Of a stretch of 64,000 nucleotides of DNA, positions 52,134 to 61,571 are shown piece by piece (positions within the stretch are counted from its first letter, which is position 1; every line of letters begins with the position of its first letter). Made by a program: the position numbers and the translations under genes. The notes under the pieces were generated by a model, which saw nothing but the letters and a program-made list of their open reading frames with translations, did not search any database and was not told the DNA's origin. The DNA is from Kitasatospora sp. NBC_01266 (lineage in GTDB: Bacteria > Actinomycetota > Actinomycetes > Streptomycetales > Streptomycetaceae): contig NZ_CP108458.1 in assembly GCF_036242395.1 (NCBI RefSeq), positions 4,092,001 through 4,156,000 on the forward strand, read 5' to 3'.

Positions 52134-53099
52134 TCAGCGGCCGCTGTGCCCGGCCCGCCAGCGGCTGGGCGACAGTCCGGCCTGGCGCTGGAAGAAGGTG
52201 GTGAAGTTGGCGGCGTCCGCGAAACCGACGCGCTCCGCGCAGCGGGCGACCGGCAGATCGGTGTGCGCGAGCAGCCGCTTGGCCTCCAGCAGGATCCGCT
52301 GGTCGAGGAACTGCTTGGCGCCCAGACCGGTCGCGGCCCGGGTCGCCCGGGTCAGGGTGCGCCGGTCGTAGCCGAGGATCCGGGCGTAGCCGGTGACCTG
52401 GTGGTCCTCGGCGAACCGGTGCTCCACCGCGACCTGGTAGCGGCGGAAGATCTCGTGCTGCTCGGCGTGCCCGGGGTTCCCGGTGCGCTCCGCACCGGCG
52501 TGCCCGCCGCCGAGGTGCTCGCCGCCGAGGTGCTCGCCGCCGAGGTGCTCGCCGCCGGCCGGGAGCACCCGCAGCACGAGGGCCGAGAGCAGGTGGGCGA
52601 GCAGCGGCGGCGACGCCAGCCGGGGGTCGGCCACGGCGGCGGCATGCTCGCGGCCCAGGTGGTCCGCCGCCAGCAGGCTCAACGCCCAGGCTTCGTCGTC
52701 CAGTTGCCAGCAGGCGGGGGCAAAGGCATCGGCCGCCGCCGGCTGCGCCGGCCCCCAGGCGGGCAGGAAACCCGGCTCGAACAGCACCAGCGGTCCGTCC
52801 ACCCGGTCGACATCGGTCCAGCGGTGCACGACCCCGGGGCGGATCCACACCACACCGCCCGCCCGCAGCGGATGGTCCACGAAGTCGGCCGCGTGGTGCC
52901 CGACGCCCGACCGCACCAGGGCCAGCACGTGGAAGTCCGGGCGCTGCGGCCCGGTGCGGCGGCCACCGCGGTCCAGTTGCCGCAGCCGTTCGAAGCTGAG
53001 CACCTCGACGCCGAAGCCCGCGCCGGGGGCCGGGGCGTAGCGCAGCTGCCGGACGTCGGAGGGCTGACCGTTTTCCACCAGGATCACGCACCTTTCCAC
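52134..53099 (-). CDS. AraC family transcriptional regulator
   Basis: A 321-residue regulator. The N-terminal cupin-like ligand domain contains HPLRAGGVVWIRPGVVHRW. The C-terminal HTH contains YARILGYDRRTLTRATRAATG and VAERVGFADAANFTTFFQRQ in near-standard form. A GGEHL repeat is inserted in the linker at about 180-200, coded by a 15-nt DNA repeat. The start is GTG 53099. It is divergent from an alpha/beta hydrolase gene across about 117 bp and probably controls it. Confidence 0.9.
   Translation of the reverse strand: MERCVILVENGQPSDVRQLRYAPAPGAGFGVEVLSFERLRQLDRGGRRTGPQRPDFHVLALVRSGVGHHAADFVDHPLRAGGVVWIRPGVVHRWTDVDRVDGPLVLFEPGFLPAWGPAQPAAADAFAPACWQLDDEAWALSLLAADHLGREHAAAVADPRLASPPLLAHLLSALVLRVLPAGGEHLGGEHLGGEHLGGGHAGAERTGNPGHAEQHEIFRRYQVAVEHRFAEDHQVTGYARILGYDRRTLTRATRAATGLGAKQFLDQRILLEAKRLLAHTDLPVARCAERVGFADAANFTTFFQRQAGLSPSRWRAGHSGR
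52505..52560. repeat. 15-nt tandem repeat in the AraC gene
   Basis: Just over three copies of gccgccgaggtgctc code for GGEHL units in the linker of the regulator. The frame is kept when copy number changes. Confidence 0.85.
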
Positions 53100-53216
53100 C
53101 GTGCTCCGCCCAGAGCCCCAACCGTAGCGTCAGTGCTGTCCCCCGGTCCGCGGAGGGCGAGTCCGTGGCCGCGACGGTCGCACCGGCGCTGCCGGACGGT
53201 CCAGTGGGAGATCAGG

Positions 53217-54023
53217 GTGACGACAGAAACCACAACCGCGCATGTCCGGGTGAGTGGCGGGACGATCGGCGTCAGGCGGCACGGGTGGCGCGGGCCGACG
53301 CTGGTGTTCACGCACTACTGGGGCGGCTCCGCGAGCACCTGGGACGCGGTCGCCGAACTGCTGCCGGCCGATCGGGACACGGCCCGCTTCGACCAGCGCG
53401 GCTGGGGCTCCTCCCGGCGGCTGCCCGGTCCGTACCACCTCCGGCAGCTCGCCGACGACCTCGTCGACGTGGTCACCGGCCTCGGCCTCGGCAGCTTCGT
53501 CCTGGTCGGCCACTCGATGGGCGGCAAGGTGAGCCAGCTCGCCGCGGCCCGGCGCCCGCCCGGCCTGGCCGGGCTGGTGCTGCTGGCCCCCGCGCCACCG
53601 CAGCCGCCCGCCACCGTGACCGCCGAATACCGGCACCTGCTCTCGCACGCCTACGATTCGGCCCACAGCGTCGGCCAGTCGCTCGACCAGGCACTGACTG
53701 CCGCACCGCTGGCACCGCCCGCCCGGGCCCGGGCCGTGAGCGACAGCCTGGCCGCCACCGACCTCGCCCGCCGGGAGTGGCCGCTGCGCGGCATCGCGGC
53801 GGACATCACGGACGCCGCCCGGCTGATCAAAGCACCCGTCCTCGTCCTGGCCGGCGAGCACGACCGGGTCGAACCGGTGCCGGTGCTGCGGCAGCACCTG
53901 CTCCCGCACCTGCCGCACGCCCGCCTCGAGATCGTCCCCGGCAGCGGACACCTGCTGCCCCTGGAGGCCCCCGCCGCCGTCGCCACCGCGCTGACGGAGT
54001 TCACCGCCGGCCTGCGCCGCTGA
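53217..54023 (+). CDS. Alpha/beta hydrolase
   Basis: A 268-residue hydrolase. Ser100 in LVGHSMGGKV is the nucleophile, the Asp is in AGEHDRVEP and the His is in GSGHLLPLEAP. FTHYWGGSASTWD forms the oxyanion loop. The substrate may be an ester or epoxide. GTG 53217 has GGGAG about 7 nt upstream. It is divergent from the AraC gene. A SARP gene follows after 100 bp. Confidence 0.9.
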   Translation: MTTETTTAHVRVSGGTIGVRRHGWRGPTLVFTHYWGGSASTWDAVAELLPADRDTARFDQRGWGSSRRLPGPYHLRQLADDLVDVVTGLGLGSFVLVGHSMGGKVSQLAAARRPPGLAGLVLLAPAPPQPPATVTAEYRHLLSHAYDSAHSVGQSLDQALTAAPLAPPARARAVSDSLAATDLARREWPLRGIAADITDAARLIKAPVLVLAGEHDRVEPVPVLRQHLLPHLPHARLEIVPGSGHLLPLEAPAAVATALTEFTAGLRR

Positions 54024-54041
54024 CGGCACGGCGACGGCCGC

Positions 54042-54079
54042 CACAGCGACCACAGCCACCACAGCCACCACAGCCACCG
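54042..54079. repeat. 9-nt tandem repeat upstream of the SARP gene
   Basis: About four copies of ccacagcca (first copy with a change) lie between the hydrolase stop and the SARP start. No function is evident. Confidence 0.7.
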
Positions 54080-54125
54080 CGGAAATGCGGCCACCGCCCC
54101 CCTCGCCCGGTAGCACAATGCGATC

Positions 54126-57100
54126 ATGCAGATTGCGTTGTTGGGGTCGCTTGAGGTCCGGGCCGAGGACGGCACCCGCGTCACGGTGGGCGGTGCGCGG
54201 CTGCGGACGCTGCTGATCCTGCTGGCCCTGGAGCCGGGCCGGGTGGTCTCCGCCGAGCTGCTGATCGACGGGATCTGGGAGCAGGACCCGCCGCTGGGGG
54301 CGGCCAACGCGCTGCAGGCGCTGGTGTCCCGGCTGCGCCGCGGTTTGCCCGGGGTGCCGGTGGAGTCGCATCCGGCCGGGTACCGGCTGGTGATCGAACC
54401 GGACGCGGTGGACGCCGTGCGCTTCGAACGGCTGGCCGCCACCGGCCGGTCCGCACTGCCCGAGGACGCCGCGACGGCGGCCCGGGTGCTGCGGGCGGCG
54501 CTGGAGCTGTGGCGCGGTCCGGCGCTGCTGGACGTGGCGGGCGTGGACTTCTTCCGCGCGCCCGCGGTCCGGCTGGCGGAGCTGCGGATGGCCGCGCTGG
54601 AGGACCGGATCGAGGCGGATCTGCGGCTGGGCCACGGCCGGGACCTGACCGGCGAGTTGAGCTCGCTGGTGGCCGAGTACCCACTGCGCGAGCGGCTGGT
54701 CGCCGCGCTGATGCGGGCGCTGGTCGCGGCCGGCCGCTCGGCGGAGGCGCTCACGGTCTACCAGCAGGCGCGCGAGGTCCTCGCCGAGGAGCTCGGCGCC
54801 GACCCCTCGGCGGAGCTGTCCGCGCTGCACACCGCCGTGCTGCGGGGCGAGGTCACCCCGGCCCCCGGGCCCGCCGGGGCGGCGCCGGCCGGCGCCCCGA
54901 CCGCGCCCGAGCAGCCGACCGGACCCACCACCGCCGCCCACCGGCCGCCGACCAACCTGCGGACGGGGCTGGCGAGTTTCGTCGGCCGGGACGAGGACCT
55001 CGACCAGGTCGCCCGGCTGGTCGGTGAGCACCGGCTGACCATGCTCACCGGCCCGGGCGGGGCCGGCAAGACCCGGCTGTCGATCGAGGCCGCCCACCGG
55101 CTGGTCGAGCGGTTCCCGGACGGTGTCTGGTTGGTGGAGCTGGCACCGGTCACCGACGCCGCCGGCCTGCCGCCGGCCGTGCTGGCCGCACTGGGACTGC
55201 GGGAGGCGGGCCAGGCCGGCGTGGAACCGGTGGAGCGGCTGGTCGCGGCGCTGCGCACCCGCCGGCTCCTGCTGGTGCTGGACAACTGCGAACACCTGAT
55301 CGAGGCAGCCGCCGCACTGGTCGACCGGCTGCTCGGCGAGGGCCCGCAGGTGCGGGTGCTGGCGACCAGCCGGGAGCCGCTCGGCCTCACCGGCGAGGCG
55401 CTCTGGCCGGTCCGACCGCTCGCCCTGCCCCCGCAGGACGCGCCGCCGGCCGAGGCACTCGCCTCCCCGGCGGTGCGACTGCTCGGCGACCGGGCGTCCA
55501 CCGCCAGGTCCGGCTTCACGCTGGACGAGCGGACGCTGCCCGCGGTGCGCCGGATCTGCCAGGCGGTGGACGGCATGCCGCTGGCGATCGAGCTGGCCGC
55601 CGCCCGGCTGCGCACCATGACCGTCGAGCAGTTGGCCGCCCGCCTCGACGACCGGTTCCGGCTGCTCACCGGCGGTTCGCGCACCGCGCCGCGCCAGCAC
55701 CGCACGCTGCGGGCGGTGGTCGACTGGAGCTGGGAACTGCTGGACGAGCCGGAGCGGGCCCTGCTGCGCCGGCTCGCGGCGTTCCCCGGCGGCGCCACGC
55801 TGGAGGCCGCCGAGCAGGTCTGCGCCGACGATCCCGGCACCGGCCCGGTCGACCGGGACCAGGTGCTCGACCTGCTCGCCTCGCTGGTCGACAAGTCGCT
55901 GCTGGTGTCGACCGAGGACGGCCGCTACCGGATGCTGGAGACCATCAAGGCGTACGGCCTGGAGAAGCTGGAGCAGGCCGGTGAGCGGGAGTCGATCCGC
56001 CGGGCCCACTGCGCCTGCTTCACCGAGCTGGCCGAGCGGGCCGAGCCCTACCTGCGCCGGGCCGAGCAGCTGGTGTGGCTGGAACTGCTCGCCGCCGAGC
56101 ACGACAACCTGACCGCCGCGCTGCGCGGCGCGCTCGCGGCGGGCGACGCCGAGGCGGCGGTGCGGCTCGCGGCGGCGTCCGGCTGGTACTGGTGGCTCGG
56201 CGGCCACAAGGCCGAGGGCGCCGAACTGACCGCGCGCGTACTGGCGTTGCCGGGACCGTCCGACGACCGGGCGCGGGCGGTGGCCTGCGCGACCGCCGTC
56301 CTGCTGGCCACTGCCGGACTGGGCGACGAGCGCCGGATCGGGGAACTCCTGGACACCGCCAGGGAACTCGCCGAGCGGACCGGCAGCAGCCATCCGCTGG
56401 TGCGCTTCATGGCGCCGCTGGACCGGCTGCGGGCGGGGGCCGACGACCTCGACGGGCCGTCCCGGGCTTGGGCGGAACTGCTCACCGACCCGGACCCGTG
56501 GGTCTGTGCCTCGGCCCGGCTCGAGGGCGCTCGCGCGCTGGTCAACATCGGGGGGCCGCCGGCCGAGGCGGAGACCCGGATCCGGCAGGCGCTGGCCGGG
56601 TTCCGCGCGATCGGGGAGCGCTGGGGCATCTCCTTCGCGCTCGCCGTGCTGGCGGACCTGGTCGCCCGGCGCGGCGACCACCTCGCCGCGCTGGAGCTGC
56701 ACGAGCAGGCCGATGCCGTGGTGGCCGAGCTCGGGGTGCTGGAGGACCGGCTGTACGCGCGGGGCAAGCAGGCCGAGTTGCGCTGGCTGATCGGTGACCG
56801 GGTGGGCAGCGCCTCGGTCATGGCGCGGGCCGAACGGGACGCCCGGAAGGTCCCCTGGTCCGACGCGCTGGCCGGGTTGGCCCACTCCCGGGCCGAACTC
56901 GCCCGCTGGGCCGGGCGGACCGGCGCCGCCCGGGCCGAACTGGCCGAGTCGACGGAGCTGGTCCGGGACATCGCCGTGCACCCGGTGTTCCGCGCCATGC
57001 TGCTCGACTCGCTGGGGTATCTCGACGCCGCCGAAGGCGACTTGGCCTCGGCCCGGACGCACCGGGCCGAGGCGCTCGGCCTGGCGCTGGAGTCCATGCA

Positions 57101-57368
57101 CGCGCCCACCCTGGGCCAGGTCCTGGTCGGCATCGCGGACCAGGCACTGCGCCAGGGCGGTGCGCGGCAGGCGGCCGGGCTGCTGGCCGCCGCCCGGGCG
57201 GTGCGCGGTGGGCCCGACCACTCCCGTCCCGATGCCGCCCGGGTGGAGAACGCGGCGCGCGCCGCGCTCGGCGAGGAGTTCACCGAGGCGGCGCGAGGTG
57301 GCGCGGAGCTGTCCCTGGCGGCGTCGGGGGCGGTGCGGGAGCTGGCCGCCGTCACGCTTGACGGTTGA
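54126..57368 (+). CDS. SARP/AfsR-type transcriptional regulator with NB-ARC ATPase and TPR-like regions
   Basis: A 1080-residue regulator. The N-terminus has an OmpR-like HTH (about 1-95), then a BTAD domain (about 100-240, ending EVLAEELGADPSAELSALH). A STAND-type ATPase follows, with Walker A GPGGAGKT at about 309-316, Walker B LLLVLDNCEHL near 380 and SREPLG after it. A long helical TPR-like C-terminus fills the rest. Such proteins bind heptamer direct repeats to activate secondary-metabolite genes. It starts at ATG 54126 and overlaps the convergent ABC permease gene by 17 bp. Phased repeats upstream of the ABC operon suggest a target. Confidence 0.93.
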   Translation: MQIALLGSLEVRAEDGTRVTVGGARLRTLLILLALEPGRVVSAELLIDGIWEQDPPLGAANALQALVSRLRRGLPGVPVESHPAGYRLVIEPDAVDAVRFERLAATGRSALPEDAATAARVLRAALELWRGPALLDVAGVDFFRAPAVRLAELRMAALEDRIEADLRLGHGRDLTGELSSLVAEYPLRERLVAALMRALVAAGRSAEALTVYQQAREVLAEELGADPSAELSALHTAVLRGEVTPAPGPAGAAPAGAPTAPEQPTGPTTAAHRPPTNLRTGLASFVGRDEDLDQVARLVGEHRLTMLTGPGGAGKTRLSIEAAHRLVERFPDGVWLVELAPVTDAAGLPPAVLAALGLREAGQAGVEPVERLVAALRTRRLLLVLDNCEHLIEAAAALVDRLLGEGPQVRVLATSREPLGLTGEALWPVRPLALPPQDAPPAEALASPAVRLLGDRASTARSGFTLDERTLPAVRRICQAVDGMPLAIELAAARLRTMTVEQLAARLDDRFRLLTGGSRTAPRQHRTLRAVVDWSWELLDEPERALLRRLAAFPGGATLEAAEQVCADDPGTGPVDRDQVLDLLASLVDKSLLVSTEDGRYRMLETIKAYGLEKLEQAGERESIRRAHCACFTELAERAEPYLRRAEQLVWLELLAAEHDNLTAALRGALAAGDAEAAVRLAAASGWYWWLGGHKAEGAELTARVLALPGPSDDRARAVACATAVLLATAGLGDERRIGELLDTARELAERTGSSHPLVRFMAPLDRLRAGADDLDGPSRAWAELLTDPDPWVCASARLEGARALVNIGGPPAEAETRIRQALAGFRAIGERWGISFALAVLADLVARRGDHLAALELHEQADAVVAELGVLEDRLYARGKQAELRWLIGDRVGSASVMARAERDARKVPWSDALAGLAHSRAELARWAGRTGAARAELAESTELVRDIAVHPVFRAMLLDSLGYLDAAEGDLASARTHRAEALGLALESMHAPTLGQVLVGIADQALRQGGARQAAGLLAAARAVRGGPDHSRPDAARVENAARAALGEEFTEAARGGAELSLAASGAVRELAAVTLDG

Positions 57369-58137
57369 GCAGCCGCTTGGCCCAGAGGTAGCCGACCGCG
57401 GTGATGACCAGGCACCAGGCGACCGCGATGATGCCGTTGTCGCCGATCGGACCGCCCATCAGCAACCCGCGGATGGCCTCGATGATCGGGGTGAAGGGCT
57501 GGTGCTGGGCGAACCAGCGCAGCCAGCCCGACATCGAGCCGGTGGGCACGAACGCGCTGCCGATGAACGGGAGCAGCGCCAGCGGCATGACGATGTTGCT
57601 GGCCCCCTCCGGGCTCTTGCAGAGCGTGCCGAGCGCGACGGCCAACCAGGTCACCGCGAAGGTCAGCAGGGTGATCAGCCCGATCGCGGCGAGCCAGTGC
57701 ACCGCGTCGGCACTGGGCCGGAAGCCCATCGCCAGTGCCAGTCCGAGCACGATCGCGACGCTGACCATGGTCTGGATCACGCTGCCCAGCACGTGCCCGA
57801 CCAGGATCGAGGCCCGGGAGATGGCCATCGTCCGGAACCGGGCGATGATGCCCTCGGTCAGGTCGGTGCAGACGGAGACCGCCGTGGACATGGACGCGGA
57901 GGTCACGGTCATCAGGATGATGCCGGGCGCCAGGTAGTCGATGTAGGCGCTGCCGTGGCCGACCCCGGTGGCCAGGGCGCCGCCGAGCACGTAGACGAAG
58001 AGCAGCAGGAAGATGACCGGGACCATGATGGCGCCCAGCGAGAGCCCGGGGTAGCGCAGCGCGTGCGTCAGCTTGCGCCGCAGCATGGTCGACGAGTCGC
58101 GCAGGACGAGGGCGGCGGTGCTGGTGCTGGTGCTCAT
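57352..58137 (-). CDS. ABC-2 type transporter permease (DrrB-like)
   Basis: A 261-residue permease with six membrane helices and the ABC-2 pattern: IMVPVIFLLLFVYVLGGAL, TEGIIARFRTMAISRASILVGHVLG and FIGSAFVPTGSMSGWLRWFAQHQPFTPI. With the ATPase it forms a DrrAB-type drug exporter. The ATG at 58137 overlaps the ATPase stop (TGATG). Its 3' end overlaps the convergent SARP gene by 17 bp. Confidence 0.93.
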   Translation of the reverse strand: MSTSTSTAALVLRDSSTMLRRKLTHALRYPGLSLGAIMVPVIFLLLFVYVLGGALATGVGHGSAYIDYLAPGIILMTVTSASMSTAVSVCTDLTEGIIARFRTMAISRASILVGHVLGSVIQTMVSVAIVLGLALAMGFRPSADAVHWLAAIGLITLLTFAVTWLAVALGTLCKSPEGASNIVMPLALLPFIGSAFVPTGSMSGWLRWFAQHQPFTPIIEAIRGLLMGGPIGDNGIIAVAWCLVITAVGYLWAKRLLNRQA

Positions 58138-59123
58138 CAGAGGGCTTCCATTTCCTTGGCGGGCTGCTGGGCGGGGCGGGAGGTTCCGGCCGGCTTGCCG
58201 GTGAGGGCGAGGAACACGTCGTCCAGGTCGGGGGTGTGCACGGTCAGGCCGTCGACCTCGATCGCCTCGGCGTCGAGCCGGTCGAGCAGCGAGCGCAGCG
58301 ACTGCACCCCGCCGTCGCTGGGCACCTGCAGGGTGAGCGCGTCCTGGTCGCGGGTCACCTCGCCGAACGAGCGCCCCGCCCGCTCGAAGGCGCCCGGGTC
58401 GGTGAACCGCAGGCTGATGTGCCCGCCCGGGACCAGCCGCTTGAGCTCGTGCGCGGTGCCCTCGGCGACCAGCCGTCCGCCGTCCAGCACCGCGATCCGG
58501 TCCGCGAGTTGGTCCGCCTCCTCGAGGTACTGGGTGGTCAGGAAGATAGTCACCCCGTCGGCCACCAGATCGCGGATGATCTGCCACATCGCGCGCCGGC
58601 TGCGCGGGTCGAGACCGGTGGTCGGCTCGTCCAGGAAGATGATCCGCGGGCCGCCCACCAGGGTCATCGCCAGGTCCAGGCGCCGCAGCATCCCGCCGGA
58701 GAAGGTGGCCGCCGGCTTCCTGGCCACGTCGACCAGGTCGAAGCCGGCCAGGAGTTCGGCCGTCCGCCGGCGCCCCTCGGCCTTGCCCAGGTGGCGCAGA
58801 TCGGCCATCAGCCGCAGGTTCTCCTCGGCCGTCAGCAACTTGTCCACCGCCGAGAACTGACCCGTGACCCCGATCGCCGCCCGGACCGCGTCCGGCTCGC
58901 CCGCCAGATCGTGCCCGGCGATCCGCACCTGGCCGCTGTCCGGCCGCACCAGGGTGGAGAGGATCTGCACCGTGGTGGTCTTGCCGGCCCCGTTCGGCCC
59001 GAGCAGCGAGAAGATCGTGCCCGCCGGGACGTTGAGATCGACACCGTCAAGGACGGTCTTCTCGCCGTACGACTTGCGCAGCCCCCTGGCCACGATCGCC
59101 GACTGCTCCGACTCTGTCATCAT
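58137..59123 (-). CDS. ABC transporter ATP-binding protein (DrrA-like)
   Basis: A 328-residue ATPase. Walker A is GPNGAGKTTT, the Q-loop is in VTGQFSAVDKLLTAEENL, the signature is FSGGMLRRLDLAMTL and Walker B is IIFLDEPTTGLDP. It energises export with the permease downstream. The C-terminal region matches the DrrA assembly domain (HTPDLDDVFLALTG). ATG 59123 is used. A row of phased heptamers lies 62-101 bp upstream. Confidence 0.95.
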   Translation of the reverse strand: MMTESEQSAIVARGLRKSYGEKTVLDGVDLNVPAGTIFSLLGPNGAGKTTTVQILSTLVRPDSGQVRIAGHDLAGEPDAVRAAIGVTGQFSAVDKLLTAEENLRLMADLRHLGKAEGRRRTAELLAGFDLVDVARKPAATFSGGMLRRLDLAMTLVGGPRIIFLDEPTTGLDPRSRRAMWQIIRDLVADGVTIFLTTQYLEEADQLADRIAVLDGGRLVAEGTAHELKRLVPGGHISLRFTDPGAFERAGRSFGEVTRDQDALTLQVPSDGGVQSLRSLLDRLDAEAIEVDGLTVHTPDLDDVFLALTGKPAGTSRPAQQPAKEMEAL

Positions 59124-59184
59124 GTCCGCCTGTCCGTCTGTCCGTTGGTCGCTTCCTGCTGACCTGGTCACCATGGCCGGACCG

Positions 59185-59224
59185 GCTGACAGCCCCTGGA
59201 GGGACCGCTGACAGCTCGCTGACA
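59185..59224 (-). promoter_or_regulatory. Candidate SARP-binding direct repeats upstream of the ABC operon
   Basis: The heptamer tgtcagc (minus strand; gctgaca on the plus strand) occurs at 59185-59191, 59207-59213 and 59218-59224, with offsets of 22 and 11 bp. SARP regulators bind heptamer direct repeats spaced at 11 bp. The row lies upstream of the ABC genes, next to a SARP gene. The rest of 59124-59466 holds no gene. Confidence 0.6.
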
Positions 59225-59466
59225 CGGCGGTCCGCGCCGGCCACCGGCGCGGGCGAGCACCCGATGGGCGGGCAGTGGGGCCGCACGCCCCGGTTCACCA
59301 CCCCAACTTCTGCTTATGTTCCAGCCCCACTGACTCTCCGTCAGCGCACGGCCACCGGCCCGTGACCGTCGGCGCCGCCGGGCCGCGAGGATCCATAAGC
59401 CCCGCTTTGCCTTGGGTCGGTAACTGTCGTTGGACATGACAGTGCGCCCGGGTCGAAGTTGGCAGC

Positions 59467-60036
59467 ATGACGTCTTCCATCGCGTCCGGCACGGTTGTCG
59501 CCCGGGTCACCGCGCCGATCGACGAGCTCATCGTCGCGGCCCGCGAGGTCATCCACCGCGGCCTGCCGCCGGAGCTGACCGCCCACCTGGTCGGCGAGCT
59601 GATCGCCCCGCTGCTCGGGACCTCCGGCCTGCTCACCGCCGAGCAGTGCGAGGGCTACCCCGACCGGTACCGCCAGCACGTGCTGCACGCCGAGGCCGAC
59701 GGCAGCTTCTCGATCGTCGCGCTGGTCTGGCTGCCGGGCCAGCAGACCTCGATCCACGACCACGTCTCCTGGTGCGTCACCGGCGTGCACCAGGGGCAGG
59801 AGCACGAGCGCCGCTACCGGCTGATGACCGACGGGCGGACCTCCCGGCTGATCCCGACCGAGCACGTGGTGAACCCCACCGGCGCGATCGCCGCCTTCGC
59901 GCCGCCCGGCGACATCCACCGGGTGCGCAACGCCGGTGCGGCCAAGGCGATCTCCATCCATGTCTACGGCGCGGACATCGCCCGCCTGGGGACCAGCATC
60001 CGGCGGACCTACCGCGATCCCGAGGGCGAGCAGTGA
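59467..60036 (+). CDS. Cysteine dioxygenase-like cupin
   Basis: A 189-residue cupin. His97 and His99 in TSIHDHVSWC and His151 in PPGDIHRV match the three-His iron site of thiol dioxygenases. It is expected to oxidise cysteine (to cysteine sulfinate) or a related thiol. The ATG at 59467 is used. The stop overlaps an in-frame GTG of the next gene, an FAD/NAD(P)-binding protein, so they probably work together. Confidence 0.88.
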   Translation: MTSSIASGTVVARVTAPIDELIVAAREVIHRGLPPELTAHLVGELIAPLLGTSGLLTAEQCEGYPDRYRQHVLHAEADGSFSIVALVWLPGQQTSIHDHVSWCVTGVHQGQEHERRYRLMTDGRTSRLIPTEHVVNPTGAIAAFAPPGDIHRVRNAGAAKAISIHVYGADIARLGTSIRRTYRDPEGEQ

Positions 60037-60080
60037 GCGCCCGGGGGGCGGACCGCCACTCGGAAAGGAACGGTCTCCTC

Positions 60081-61508
60081 GTGAGCCGCAGCAGTACTGT
60101 CCAGCACATCGCCGTGGTCGGCGCGGGAGCCGCCGGCACCCTGACGGCGACCCGGCTGCTCCGGCACGCCGCCGCGGAGCACCGGACAGGGTTGCGGATC
60201 TGGCTGATCGACCCCGCGCCCGCCGGTCGCGGACTCGCCTTCGGCACCGAGCAGCCGCACCACCTGCTGAACGTCCCGGCCGGGCGGATGAGCGCGCACC
60301 GGGACGACCCGGGCCACCTGGTCCGCTGGCTGGCCGAACACGGCGAGCGCGGCACCTGCGGCGAGCTCTACGGCGAGCACGACTTCATCCCCCGGGGCCG
60401 GTACGGCCGCTACCTCGCCGACTGCCTCGACGCCGCCGGCCGGCTCGACGGCGCCCCCGACCTGGTCCGCCTGCACGACCGCGTGGTCGGCATCGCCCGC
60501 CAGTCGGACCCGGCCGCCGCACCGCTGCGCCTGCGGCTCGGCAGCGGGCAGTGGCTCGACTTCGACGCCGTGGTGCTGGCCCTGGGCAACTTCGCACCGG
60601 GCCAGGGCTGGGCACCGCCGGAGCTGCGCGCGGCGGCCGGCTACCTGCCCGACCCGTGGGCACCCGGCGCGCTGGAGCGGGTTCCCGAGGACCGCGACGT
60701 GCTGCTCGTCGGCACCGGCCTGACCATGGTGGACATGGCGCTCAGCCTGCGGCGCCCCGGCCGGGTCGTGCACGCCCTGTCGCGCAACGGGCTGGTCCCC
60801 CAGCCGCACGCCGACGCACCGCTGGTCGTCCCCCCGGCACCCGACATCGACGCCTCCTCGGGCCTCGACGCGCTGCGCCGGGCGGTGCTGCGGCAGATCT
60901 CCTCCTGCCGGCGCGAGTACGGCGACTGGCGGACGGGCGTGGACAGCCTTCGTCCCCTCACGATCGCCCTGTGGCAGCAGCTCTCCACCGCCGACCAGGC
61001 CCGACTGCTCGGCCGGGACCTGCGGCTCTGGGAGACCCACCGCCACCGGATCCCGCCGGTCAGCGCCGCCGCCCTGCGCGGCGCCGTCGACGCGGGCCTG
61101 GTCAGCCTCGGCCGCGGGACGGTGGCCGAGGCGCTCAGCACCGCGGACGGCATCGAGGTCCGGCTGGACAGCGGAGCGCGGCAGCGGTTCGGTGCCGTGC
61201 TGAACTGCACCGGCTCGCAGGCCGACCTGGCCCGGGTCGACGACCCGCTGATCGCCGACCTGCTCGCGGGCGGCCTGGGTTCCCTCGCCCCCGTCGGCGG
61301 CGGCTTCGACACCACCGCCGCCGGCCGGCTCCGCCCGGCGGCCGACCACGTCGCCGCACCGCTCTGGACGCTGGGCTCACTGCGCCGCGGCAACCTGCTG
61401 GAGACCACCGCCATCCCCGAGATCCGCTGCCAGGCCGACGACCTCGCACGGCTGCTGCTGGACCACAGCCGGCTGGAACCGCAGGGCGCCGCCGCACCGC
61501 GGCGCTGA
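60081..61508 (+). CDS. FAD/NAD(P)-binding protein coupled to cysteine dioxygenase
   Basis: A 475-residue flavoprotein of the FAD-NAD(P)-binding (FixC-like) group. The N-terminal motif is IAVVGAGAAGTLTATRLL. GLAFGTEQPHHLLNVPAGRMSAH is the family signature, and VLLVGTGLTMVDMAL is the second nucleotide motif. The last block ends WTLGSLRRGNLLETTAIPEIR. It may oxidise or reduce a sulfur compound with the neighbouring dioxygenase. GTG 60081 has AAAGGAA at 60064-60070. GTG 60033 overlaps the upstream stop and is also in frame. Confidence 0.88.
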   Translation: MSRSSTVQHIAVVGAGAAGTLTATRLLRHAAAEHRTGLRIWLIDPAPAGRGLAFGTEQPHHLLNVPAGRMSAHRDDPGHLVRWLAEHGERGTCGELYGEHDFIPRGRYGRYLADCLDAAGRLDGAPDLVRLHDRVVGIARQSDPAAAPLRLRLGSGQWLDFDAVVLALGNFAPGQGWAPPELRAAAGYLPDPWAPGALERVPEDRDVLLVGTGLTMVDMALSLRRPGRVVHALSRNGLVPQPHADAPLVVPPAPDIDASSGLDALRRAVLRQISSCRREYGDWRTGVDSLRPLTIALWQQLSTADQARLLGRDLRLWETHRHRIPPVSAAALRGAVDAGLVSLGRGTVAEALSTADGIEVRLDSGARQRFGAVLNCTGSQADLARVDDPLIADLLAGGLGSLAPVGGGFDTTAAGRLRPAADHVAAPLWTLGSLRRGNLLETTAIPEIRCQADDLARLLLDHSRLEPQGAAAPRR

Positions 61509-61571
61509 GGCCGGTGGCTGCCGCGCGACCACGCGGGCCGGGAGCGCCCCGGTGGCCGGCTGGGACTTCTC

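Noticed and set aside
53130-57221. Minus-strand open frame of 1363 codons across the SARP gene
   Set aside because: It is the antisense of a well-supported SARP/ATPase gene and is Arg/Gln/Gly-rich without any motif, as expected from GC bias.
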